NCBI GenBank assembly: GCA_045810285.1
Contig: JBJMWE010000435.1
Span: forward strand, 1-13,380
Source: Scleromatobacter sp045810285
GTDB lineage: Bacteria; Pseudomonadota; Gammaproteobacteria; Burkholderiales; Burkholderiaceae_C
DNA: 13,380 nucleotides
Direction of reading: 5' to 3'
Made by a program: the position numbers and the translations under genes. The notes beneath the pieces are model-generated. The model was not told the origin of the DNA. It ran no database searches and worked only from the letters and a program-made list of their open reading frames with translations. Of the stretch, positions 7,780 to 13,380 are shown piece after piece. Each line of letters begins with the position of its first letter. The first letter of the stretch is position 1.

Positions 7780-7920
7780 CCAACCGCGGTGTCAGGTCTT
7801 GAATCGTTGCGGTGTCAGGTCTTGAAACGTCGCGTGGGTCTGCGCATCGCCGCATCGGCGCCCGCGCAGGAACCGTCGTCCAGCCTGGAGTGCACGAATC
7901 AAGACCTGACACCGTGTTGG
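7780..7920. repeat. REP/BIME-like repeat: three copies of CGGTGTCAGGTCTTGA
   Basis: Identical 16-mers occur at 7787-7802 and 7810-7825 on the plus strand and at 7899-7914 on the minus strand. The outer pair is longer, with CCAAC at 7780-7784 matched by GTTGG at 7916-7920 and ATCGT-type bases continuing inward. Between them, TGCGC...CGCCG CAT CGGCG...GCGCA (7841-7868) forms a second hairpin. The arrangement resembles REP sequences moved by REP-associated tyrosine transposases. No such transposase lies in the window. The element fills most of the gap between the divergent hrpA and argA genes, so it sits among their promoters. Confidence 0.75.
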
Positions 7921-7939
7921 AGGCGGCGTGGGCACGGGT

Positions 7940-7972
7940 TTGACCCGCTGCGGCACAATGCCGGGCTGTACT
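7940..7972 (+). promoter_or_regulatory. Possible argA promoter region
   Basis: TTGACC at 7940-7945 matches five of six bases of the -35 consensus. The nearest -10-like sequences are CACAAT at 7954-7959 (too close) and TGTACT at 7967-7972 (spacer of 21, too long). Neither pair is good, so the start of transcription is not resolved. No ARG-box palindrome was recognised in this stretch. Confidence 0.2.
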
Positions 7973-7988
7973 GAGAGCGCCTCGAACA

Positions 7989-9335
7989 ATGAGCCTGGAT
8001 CTGGTTTTTCCCCACACCTTCGTGCCGTGGTTCCGCGCGGTGGCGCCGCACATCCATGCGTACCACGGAAAGACCTTCGTGATCGCCATCACCGGCGAGG
8101 GCATCGCCGCGGGCAAGCTCAACGCGCTGGTGCAGGATCTGGCCATCCTGCATGCGATGGGCATGAAGCTGGTGCTGGTGCACGGCTTCCGGCCGCAGGT
8201 CAACGACCAGCTCAAGGCCAAGAACCACCCGGCCCGCTACAGCCACGGCGTGCGCATCACCGACGAGGTGGCGCTCGACTGCGCCCAGGAGGCCGCCGGC
8301 CAGCTGCGCTTCGAGATCGAGGCCGCGTTCTCGCAGGGCCTGCCCAACACCCCGATGGCCAATGCCACCGTGCGCGTCGTCTCGGGCAACTTCCTCACCG
8401 CCCGCCCGGTGGGCATCGTCGACGGCGTCGATTTCATGCACAGCGGCGTGGTCCGCAAGGTGGATTCGGCCGCCATCCGCAGCGCCATCGAATCGGGCGC
8501 CGTCGTGCTGTTGTCGCCGTTCGGCTTCTCGCCCACCGGCGAGGCCTTCAACCTGACGATGGAAGAGGTGGCCACGTCCACCGCCGTGGCGCTGCAGGCC
8601 GACAAGCTGCTGTTCCTGACCGAGGTCGCCGGCATCCACGAAGTCCCCAGCGACCCCGAGACGCCCGTGGACACGGAGCTCGCGCTCGCCGAAGCCGAGC
8701 GCCTGGTCGCCAGCCTGCCCAGGCCGGCCGGCCCGCTGGACATCGGGTTCTACCTGCAGCACTGCGTCAAGGCCTGCCAGGGCGGCGTCGAGCGCTCGCA
8801 CATCCTGCCGTTCTCGGTGGACGGCGCGCTGCTGATGGAGGTCTTCACGCACGACGGCATCGGCACCATGGTCGTCGACGAGAAGCTCGAGAGCCTGCGC
8901 GAGGCCACGGCCGACGACGTCGGCGGCATCCTGCAGCTCATCGAGCCGTTCGAACGCGACGGCACGCTCGTCAAGCGCAGCCGCACGGAAATCGAACGCG
9001 ACATCGCCACTTATACGGTCATCGAACACGACGGAATCATTTTCGGCTGCGCCGCGTTGTATCCGTATCCGGAAGCCAGTACCGCCGAATGCGCCGCGCT
9101 CACGGTATCGCCGCAGGTTCAGGGCCAGGGCGACGGCGACCGGATTCTCAAGCGAATCGAACACCGCGCAAAGGCGCTCGGGCTGAAGTCGATATTCGTG
9201 CTCACCACGCGCACGATGCATTGGTTCATCAAACGCGGCTTCGAACAGGTCGACCCCGAATGGTTGCCCGAGGCGCGCAAGAAGAAATACAACTGGGATC
9301 GGCGTTCGCAGGTACTCGTGAAGAAACTGGCCTGA
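7989..9335 (+). CDS. argA: Amino-acid N-acetyltransferase (N-acetylglutamate synthase) ArgA
   Basis: Transfers acetyl from acetyl-CoA to glutamate, the first committed step of arginine synthesis, in the cytosol. The 448 residues match the usual length of the classical enzyme (443 in E. coli). Residues about 1-290 form an amino-acid-kinase fold, including KTFVIAITGEGI near the N-terminus and the family signature KLVLVHGFRPQVNDQL; this domain normally binds the feedback inhibitor arginine. Residues about 300-448 are the GNAT domain, with the acetyl-CoA loop QGQGDGDRIL from Gln378 and the C-terminal HWFIKRGFEQVDPEWLPEA typical of ArgA. The ATG at 7989 gives the standard N-terminus (FVPWFRAVAPHIHAYHGKTF) but has only a weak purine-rich site upstream. 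It is divergent from hrpA. The GNAT part uses more GAA and other A/T-ending codons than the kinase part. Confidence 0.96.
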   Translation: MSLDLVFPHTFVPWFRAVAPHIHAYHGKTFVIAITGEGIAAGKLNALVQDLAILHAMGMKLVLVHGFRPQVNDQLKAKNHPARYSHGVRITDEVALDCAQEAAGQLRFEIEAAFSQGLPNTPMANATVRVVSGNFLTARPVGIVDGVDFMHSGVVRKVDSAAIRSAIESGAVVLLSPFGFSPTGEAFNLTMEEVATSTAVALQADKLLFLTEVAGIHEVPSDPETPVDTELALAEAERLVASLPRPAGPLDIGFYLQHCVKACQGGVERSHILPFSVDGALLMEVFTHDGIGTMVVDEKLESLREATADDVGGILQLIEPFERDGTLVKRSRTEIERDIATYTVIEHDGIIFGCAALYPYPEASTAECAALTVSPQVQGQGDGDRILKRIEHRAKALGLKSIFVLTTRTMHWFIKRGFEQVDPEWLPEARKKKYNWDRRSQVLVKKLA

Positions 9336-9421
9336 CGGCACCGCGAAAACTTTCCCGAATCCACCCTGAGCGGGGTGCGCCCAGGCGCCCTCCGCCGTCC
9401 ACTGCACACAAGGAGTCCCCC

Positions 9422-9694
9422 ATGGCACGCACCGTCCAATGCGTCTACCTCAAGCGCGAGGCCGAAGGCCTCGACTTCCCGGTCTATCCGGGCGAGCTCG
9501 GCAAGCGCATCTATGACAATGTCAGCAAGGAGGCGTTCGAGGCGTGGAAGAAGCACCAGACCATGCTCGTCAACGAGAATCGCCTGAACCTCGCCGATGC
9601 CCGCGCCCGCCAATATCTGGCGCGCCAGATGGAAAACTTCTTCTTCGGCGGCGGTGCCGAACAACCCGCCGGCTATGTGCCGCCCGCCGCCTGA
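9422..9694 (+). CDS. yggX: Fe(2+)-trafficking / oxidative damage protection protein YggX
   Basis: Small cytosolic protein, 90 residues, the usual family length. In enterobacteria YggX protects labile iron-sulfur clusters from superoxide and is thought to handle Fe(2+); the exact mechanism is unsettled. The sequence keeps the family blocks: MARTVQCVYLKREAEG with the conserved Cys7, DFPVYPGELGKRIYDNVSKE, KHQTMLVNENRLNLADA, and QMENFFFGGG near the end. AAGGAG at 9410-9415, 6 nt before the ATG, is the strongest ribosome binding site in the window and fixes the start. It lies 86 nt after argA in the same direction with no obvious terminator between them, so co-transcription is possible but not shown. 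Confidence 0.95.
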   Translation: MARTVQCVYLKREAEGLDFPVYPGELGKRIYDNVSKEAFEAWKKHQTMLVNENRLNLADARARQYLARQMENFFFGGGAEQPAGYVPPAA

Positions 9695-9716
9695 CCTGAG
9701 ACTTTTCTCATCCTCG

Positions 9717-9742
9717 GCTTGCATTCCTGCTCCGGTGCAAGC
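9717..9742 (+). terminator. Weak hairpin after yggX
   Basis: GCTTGCA (9717-9723) pairs perfectly with TGCAAGC (9736-9742) across a 12-nt loop, 22 nt after the yggX stop. It is followed by AATATTCA, not by a T run, so it is a poor intrinsic terminator. It may instead act as a 3' stabiliser or a partial terminator. Confidence 0.35.
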
Positions 9743-9749
9743 AATATTC

Positions 9750-9787
9750 AAGGCGGCGCGGGTGTATATTCGCATCCCGGCCGCCTT
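9750..9787. other. GC-rich inverted repeat between yggX and the hns gene
   Basis: AAGGCGGC (9750-9757) is perfectly inverted at 9780-9787. A further GGG/CCC pairing inside follows a one-base bulge, leaving an AT-rich loop containing TGTATATT. It has no T tract. It could be part of the yggX terminator or an operator upstream of the hns-type gene. Confidence 0.4.
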
Positions 9788-9824
9788 GGGCGTGCAAAGT
9801 GTCACGCACAAGCTCCGCTTCGAG

Positions 9825-9852
9825 TTTCTTATTGCGTATTTCGCGATAAGAT
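9825..9852 (+). promoter_or_regulatory. Candidate promoter of the hns-type gene
   Basis: TTTCTT (9825-9830) and TAAGAT (9847-9852) are 16 nt apart and match the sigma-70 consensus at three and four positions. The predicted leader would be about 28 nt and carries GAGG at 9875-9878, 9 nt before the start codon. The stretch from about 9815 to 9885 is clearly richer in A and T than its surroundings, as expected for a promoter that an H-NS protein could bind and autoregulate. Confidence 0.3.
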
Positions 9853-9887
9853 GTATCGATTGTCGAATTGAGACGAGGTTTTGAGAC

Positions 9888-10193
9888 ATGTCTTCCCTGC
9901 AGGATCTTCTGGCCCAGAAGGCCGATATCGACCGCCAGATTTCCGAGGCACGCCGGCACGAGCGCAACGAGGCCATTTCCAAGGTCCGTGCGCTGATGGC
10001 CGAGCATGGGTTGACGGCGGCCGACCTCGTCGCCAAGGCGTCGGGCCCGCGCGCCAGCACCAGCGGCCGCAAGGTCGCCGCCAAGTACCGCGACCCGGTC
10101 AGCGGCCAGACCTGGACGGGCCGCGGCCTGAAGCCGAAGTGGCTGGCGGCCGCGCTGGAATCCGGCAAGCAGCTGACCGACTTCGCCGTCTGA
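9888..10193 (+). CDS. H-NS family nucleoid-associated protein
   Basis: DNA-binding protein of 101 residues, likely to bind AT-rich DNA and silence or shape transcription, acting on the nucleoid as dimers or oligomers. Residues 1-47 are a charged helical oligomerisation region (SSLQDLLAQKADIDRQISEA onward). Residues 48-66 form a flexible linker. Residues 67-101 are the C-terminal DNA-binding domain with YRDPVSGQTW and the AT-hook-like loop TGRGLKPKW (77-85). This is the short betaproteobacterial form, related to HvrA and Bordetella or Burkholderia H-NS-like proteins, not the 137-residue enteric H-NS. Such genomes usually carry several paralogues, so no specific symbol is given. The ATG at 9888 has GAGG 9 nt upstream. 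A good intrinsic terminator follows, so it appears to be a single-gene unit. Confidence 0.93.
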   Translation: MSSLQDLLAQKADIDRQISEARRHERNEAISKVRALMAEHGLTAADLVAKASGPRASTSGRKVAAKYRDPVSGQTWTGRGLKPKWLAAALESGKQLTDFAV

Positions 10194-10235
10194 AGCGACC
10201 TCCTCCCGCCGGGCGTGCATGCGTCCGGCCCGTCG

Positions 10236-10265
10236 CGAGCGCCTTCCGGGGCGCTCGTTTCGTTT
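10236..10265 (+). terminator. Intrinsic terminator after the hns-type gene
   Basis: CGAGCGCC (10236-10243) and GGCGCTCG (10250-10257) form a perfect 8-bp GC-rich stem with the loop TTCCGG, followed directly by TTTCGTTT. It begins 43 nt after the hns stop codon and separates that gene from dnaG. Confidence 0.8.
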
Positions 10266-10287
10266 CCGCGCCCCGTTCGCCCCGACC

Positions 10288-10293
10288 TAAACT
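10288..10293 (+). promoter_or_regulatory. Possible dnaG -10 box (TAAACT)
   Basis: TAAACT matches TATAAT at four positions and ends 6 nt before the GTG start codon. A transcript starting at the normal distance would begin at or next to the GTG itself, making the mRNA leaderless, which agrees with the absence of a Shine-Dalgarno sequence. The -35 region (around TTCCGC at 10264-10269) is weak and overlaps the T tract of the preceding terminator. Confidence 0.3.
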
Positions 10294-10299
10294 CGTGCC

Positions 10300-12288
10300 G
10301 TGATCCCCGGCCAATTCGTCCAAGACCTGCTCGCCCGCGTCGACATCGTCGAGCTGGTGGGGCGTTCCGTCACGTTGAAGAAGGCCGGCATCAACTACAA
10401 GGGCCTGTGCCCGTTCCACGGCGAGAAGTCGCCCAGCTTCATCGTCAGCCCGACCCGGCAGACCTACCACTGCTTCGGCTGCGGGGTGCACGGCGACGCC
10501 ATCCGCTTCCTGGTCGAGCAGCACGGCATGGGCTTCGTCGACGCCGTGACCGACCTCGCCCAGCAGGTCGGCATGCCGGTGCCCGAGGACAACGCCTCGC
10601 CCGAGGAACGCGCCGAGGCGGCGCGCAAGAAGGCGCAGGTCGTCACGCTGACCGACCTGCTGGCCAAGGCCGCCGACCACTACAGGCAGCAGCTGAAGGC
10701 CTCGCCGCGCGCCATCGACTACCTCAAGGGCCGCGGCCTGAGCGGCGAGATCGCGGCGCGCTTCGCGCTCGGCTTCTCGCCCGACGGCTGGCGCACCCTC
10801 GCCAGCTGCTTTCCGCGCTACGACGACCCGCTGCTGGTCGAATCGGGCATGGTGATCGTGTCGGGCGACGACCCGGCCACGCAGAAGCGCTACGACCGCT
10901 TCCGCGACCGCATCATGTTCCCGATCCGCAACGTCAAGGGCGAGGTGATCGCCTTCGGCGGCCGCGTGCTCGACAAGGGCGAGCCCAAGTACCTGAACTC
11001 CCCCGAGACGCCCGTCTTCAGCAAGGGCCGTGAGCTGTACGGCCTGTTCGAGGCGCGCCAGGGGCTGAGGGACAAGGGCTACGTGCTGGTCACCGAGGGC
11101 TACATGGACGTGGTCGCGCTCGCGCAGCTGGGCTTTCCCAACGCCGTGGCCACGCTGGGCACCGCGTGCACCGCCGAGCACGTGCACAAGCTGCTGCGCT
11201 TCACGGACAAGGTGATCTTCAGCTTCGACGGCGACGCCGCCGGCCGCCGTGCCGCGGGCCGCGCGCTGGAGGCCGCCCTGCCCCACGCCACCGACACGCG
11301 CAGCTTCCGTTTCCTTTTCCTGCCCAAGGAACACGATCCCGACAGCTATGTGCGCGAACACGGCACCAAGGCCTTCGAGCAATACGTGCAGGAGGCGCTC
11401 CCGCTGTCGCAGCAGCTGGTCGAGGTGGCCCAGCACGACTGCGACATGACCACCGCCGAAGGCCGCGCACGCATGCTCGCCCAGGCGAAGCCGCTGTGGA
11501 GCGCCCTGCCCGAGGGCGCCCTGCAGATGCAATTGCTCGGCGAGCTCGCGATCAAGGCGGGCCTGCCGCTGGCCGACCTGCAGACGCTGTGGAAGACCGA
11601 CGCCCCGCGCGCGCGCCGCCCCGCACGCGACCGCGACGGGGACGACGGCGCGCCCTGGCACGACGTCCCGCCGGATCTGGACGAGGCCAACGCGCAGGCC
11701 CACTTCGAGCCGAATGTCGCGCCCGGGGCCGGCCAGGGCCGCTTCGGCGGCAAGCCGCGCCGCTTCGACAACCGGCCGATGAACCCGAAATGGGCGGCGC
11801 GCCAGCGCGAGGAGGCCGAGCTGGAAGCCCAGCGCCGCCAGCCGCGCTCCGCGCCGCGGACGGCCGAGAGCCGCGCCGTGCAGATGCTGTTCGGCCACGC
11901 CGAATACTGGGATCGGCTCTCCGCCGACGAGCACGCCCTGCTGCACGCCCTGCCCGCACCGTACGGCCCCCTGGTGGCCTGGCTCGAGCGCGACCATTCG
12001 GAGCACGGCCCGCGCCCCTGGGCGGTGCTGAGCCATGCCGTGCGCGACGATCCCGAGCTCGGCCCGGAGGCGCTCGCGATCGCCGACGGCGACGCCGAGC
12101 CCGGCGCGACCTTCGACGACTTCCGGCGCAACGTCGACAAGATCCTCGACCGCGAACTGCGCGCCCAGACCCAGGCGCTGATCGCGCGCGCCACGTCCGA
12201 CCCGGACGCGCTCCGCCGCTACCGCGAGGTGTTCAAGCACTGGGAAGAAGTCAAGGCTCGACTGTCGGCCCAACGTGCCGAAGAGTGA
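10300..12288 (+). CDS. dnaG: DNA primase DnaG
   Basis: Makes the RNA primers for leading- and lagging-strand replication and works with the DnaB helicase. It has 662 residues, longer than E. coli DnaG (581). The zinc-binding domain has ligands Cys37, His40, Cys58 and Cys61 (LCPFHGEKSPSF, YHCFGCG). The RNA-polymerase core contains the TOPRIM fold, with Glu266 in VTEGYMDVV and Asp310/Asp312 in SFDGDAAGR. A long Pro/Arg/Gly-rich, probably disordered linker (about 430-525) accounts for the extra length. The C-terminal DnaB-interaction domain spans about 529-662 and ends in FKHWEEVKARLSAQRAEE. GTG at 10300 gives the usual N-terminus (QFVQDLLARVDIVELVG), but no ribosome binding site precedes it. 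It lies directly before rpoD, as in the classical macromolecular synthesis cluster. Confidence 0.97.
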   Translation: MIPGQFVQDLLARVDIVELVGRSVTLKKAGINYKGLCPFHGEKSPSFIVSPTRQTYHCFGCGVHGDAIRFLVEQHGMGFVDAVTDLAQQVGMPVPEDNASPEERAEAARKKAQVVTLTDLLAKAADHYRQQLKASPRAIDYLKGRGLSGEIAARFALGFSPDGWRTLASCFPRYDDPLLVESGMVIVSGDDPATQKRYDRFRDRIMFPIRNVKGEVIAFGGRVLDKGEPKYLNSPETPVFSKGRELYGLFEARQGLRDKGYVLVTEGYMDVVALAQLGFPNAVATLGTACTAEHVHKLLRFTDKVIFSFDGDAAGRRAAGRALEAALPHATDTRSFRFLFLPKEHDPDSYVREHGTKAFEQYVQEALPLSQQLVEVAQHDCDMTTAEGRARMLAQAKPLWSALPEGALQMQLLGELAIKAGLPLADLQTLWKTDAPRARRPARDRDGDDGAPWHDVPPDLDEANAQAHFEPNVAPGAGQGRFGGKPRRFDNRPMNPKWAARQREEAELEAQRRQPRSAPRTAESRAVQMLFGHAEYWDRLSADEHALLHALPAPYGPLVAWLERDHSEHGPRPWAVLSHAVRDDPELGPEALAIADGDAEPGATFDDFRRNVDKILDRELRAQTQALIARATSDPDALRRYREVFKHWEEVKARLSAQRAEE

Positions 12289-12351
12289 GGCAGGAGCGCC
12301 ACGCGGGCCCGGCAGGGACGCGTGCCAAGTGGTTTTCGCCCGCATTTGAGG

Positions 12352-12357
12352 TATAAT
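12352..12357 (+). promoter_or_regulatory. rpoD promoter -10 box (TATAAT)
   Basis: A perfect TATAAT lies 63 nt after the dnaG stop. The best -35 candidates, around TGGTTT at 12330-12335 with a 16-nt spacer, are weak. This is the only perfect sigma-70 -10 box I found between genes here. It implies that rpoD can be transcribed independently of dnaG, with a leader of about 285 nt. Confidence 0.55.
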
Positions 12358-12363
12358 CCGATA

Positions 12364-12649
12364 TCCCACTCAGCGGCAACTTGTGACGTGCAGTGAGAGC
12401 AACTGACTCCGGGCCCCGGCCACCCTCGACAAGGGCATCCCTACCGGCCACCCTTCTCCCGCAAGAGTTGCTCATCCAGACCACGTCCGCGTCACTTTGC
12501 CAGCCGGTGTCCCGTCGTGTCGACCGCGAAGGGAATTTCATCGCTCGCATTCCTTTTCAGCTGCTTGCCCGCATATATCGCGGGCCAGCCGAAATTGACG
12601 CGGGCGACACTGCCGGGCGACCTGGGGCCACATTCATTCAAGGAAACGC
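12364..12649 (+). other. Long rpoD 5' leader, possibly structured
   Basis: The 361 nt between dnaG and rpoD hold the promoter and this leader. GAGCAACT (12397-12404) is perfectly inverted as AGTTGCTC (12466-12473). The 61 nt between contain CCGGCCACCCT twice (12416-12426 and 12444-12454). Further on, GCCCGC (12567-12572) pairs with GCGGGC (12580-12585) around ATATATC. I see no tRNA and no riboswitch class that I recognise. AAGGAAA at 12640-12646 is the rpoD ribosome binding site. The folding is inferred by eye, not computed. Confidence 0.4.
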
Positions 12650-13380
12650 ATGACTGCCAAGAAGAGCGCCGATACTGCCAAGACGACCGCTGCCGCCAAG
12701 ACGGCCGCCGACAAGCCCGTCGTCGACAAGAAGGCGGTGTCCGCTGCAGCCACGAAGGCGGCCGTGAAGGCGCCCGCGGCCAAGGCCGAGAAGGCAGCTC
12801 CGGCGGGCAAGGCCGCGGCGGCCAAGACCACCAAGGCGGCGGCCAAGACGGCCGCACCCGAGCCCAAGGGCAAGAAGGGCAAGAAGGAAGAAGCCACCGC
12901 GAAGCCGGCGTTCGAGGAAGACGCGGACGTCGAGGCCGATCTCGAAGGCGAAGTCGAGGCCGATGCCGTCGAGGAAGTCGTCGAGGAGGCGGGCGAGGTC
13001 AAGGCCAAGGTCAAGCCGCTGCGCATGAAGGTCTCGCGCGCCAAGGAGCGCGCGCTGATGCGCGAGTTCGGCCTGGACGAGACCCAGCTGACCGAAGAGG
13101 AAGTCGCCAAGCGCCGCCATGAGCTGAAGACGCTCATCAAGATGGGCAAGACGCGCGGCTTCCTGACGCACCAGGAAATCAACGACCACCTGCCCGAGAA
13201 GCTGGTCGACAACGAAATCCTCGAAGCGATCGTCTCGATGCTCAACGACATGGGCATCGCCGTCTACGAGCAGGCGCCCGACGCCGCCACGCTGCTGATC
13301 TCGGGCCAGACCCAGTCCGGCGCGACGGAAGAGGAAGCCGAGGAAGCGGCCGAGGCCGCGCTGTCCACCGTCGATTCCGA
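12650..13380 (+). CDS. rpoD: RNA polymerase primary sigma factor RpoD, N-terminal part
   Basis: Housekeeping sigma-70 that directs RNA polymerase to most promoters. Only the first 243 codons are inside the window. Identification rests on region 1.1 at about residues 158-215, with KMGKTRGFLTHQEINDHLP and VSMLNDMGIAVYEQAP, closely matching the start of E. coli RpoD. Before it lies an extension of about 155 residues: a Lys/Ala/Thr-rich tail (1-87), an acidic block rich in Glu, Asp and Val (88-118), then a basic stretch (KAKVKPLRMKVSRAKERAL). Long extensions are known in Burkholderiales RpoD. The region ends with an acidic run (EEEAEEAAEAAL). The ATG at 12650 has AAGGAAA close upstream. Regions 1.2 to 4 are beyond the edge. 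It lies downstream of dnaG with its own promoter. Confidence 0.95.
   Translation, partial: MTAKKSADTAKTTAAAKTAADKPVVDKKAVSAAATKAAVKAPAAKAEKAAPAGKAAAAKTTKAAAKTAAPEPKGKKGKKEEATAKPAFEEDADVEADLEGEVEADAVEEVVEEAGEVKAKVKPLRMKVSRAKERALMREFGLDETQLTEEEVAKRRHELKTLIKMGKTRGFLTHQEINDHLPEKLVDNEILEAIVSMLNDMGIAVYEQAPDAATLLISGQTQSGATEEEAEEAAEAALSTVDS

Noticed and set aside
7787..7914. Possible CRISPR array from three copies of a 16-mer
   Set aside because: Copies are not evenly spaced, one is inverted, the repeat is too short and there are no spacers of equal length or cas genes.
7393..7974. Plus-strand frames overlapping the hrpA 5' end and the REP-like repeat
   Set aside because: Antisense to the Walker A region of hrpA and then through repeat DNA; no ribosome binding site and no recognised product.
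7899..9428. Long minus-strand frame opposite argA and yggX
   Set aside because: Composition is typical of an antisense shadow (Asp/His/Arg/Val strings), and argA on the other strand is complete and conserved.
10099..12369. 756-codon minus-strand frame opposite dnaG
   Set aside because: Shadow of dnaG; all primase motifs are intact on the plus strand.
12390..12480. Possible tRNA or small RNA gene in the rpoD leader
   Set aside because: The inverted pair encloses 61 nt without D-, anticodon- and T-arms or a CCA-type end, so it is better described as leader structure.

Overview
This window looks like chromosomal housekeeping DNA from a high-GC betaproteobacterium. The order Burkholderiales, in a Comamonadaceae- or Sphaerotilaceae-like lineage, fits best. 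The evidence is strong G/C bias at third codon positions, the short SerB type, a two-domain ArgA, a small betaproteobacterial H-NS-family protein and an RpoD with a long Lys/Ala-rich N-terminal extension. The assignment rests on recognised protein sequences, not on a database search.

Layout. Positions 1-2082 (minus) carry most of a membrane sensor kinase (MASE1-PAS-HisKA-HATPase) that runs off the left edge. Divergent from it is serB (2341-3048, plus), the last step of serine synthesis. It faces a small conserved protein of unknown function (3081-3425, minus). The large helicase gene hrpA follows (3702-7730, minus). Divergent from hrpA is argA (7989-9335, plus), the first step of arginine synthesis, then yggX (9422-9694), an hns-type gene (9888-10193) with a good terminator, dnaG primase (10300-12288), and the start of rpoD (12650 to the right edge).

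The intergenic DNA is the most unusual part. Two related palindromic elements share the end CTAGTGTGCTGTCCCGGAAG. A 61-bp copy lies just upstream of serB, and a 166-bp copy lies between the small unknown gene and hrpA, where its outer CTAG supplies the hrpA stop codon. A different repeat, three copies of CGGTGTCAGGTCTTGA in a 141-bp inverted arrangement, sits in the hrpA/argA divergent promoter region and resembles REP/BIME-type sequences. dnaG and rpoD are the remaining part of the classical rpsU-dnaG-rpoD cluster; here an hns gene with its own terminator precedes dnaG. rpoD has a perfect TATAAT box and a roughly 285-nt leader.

I found no CRISPR array, tRNA, rRNA, phage module, toxin-antitoxin pair or defence cluster. 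I do not think the window contains an undescribed multi-gene system. The repeats, the rpoD leader and extension, and the unknown 114-residue protein are the items worth following up.
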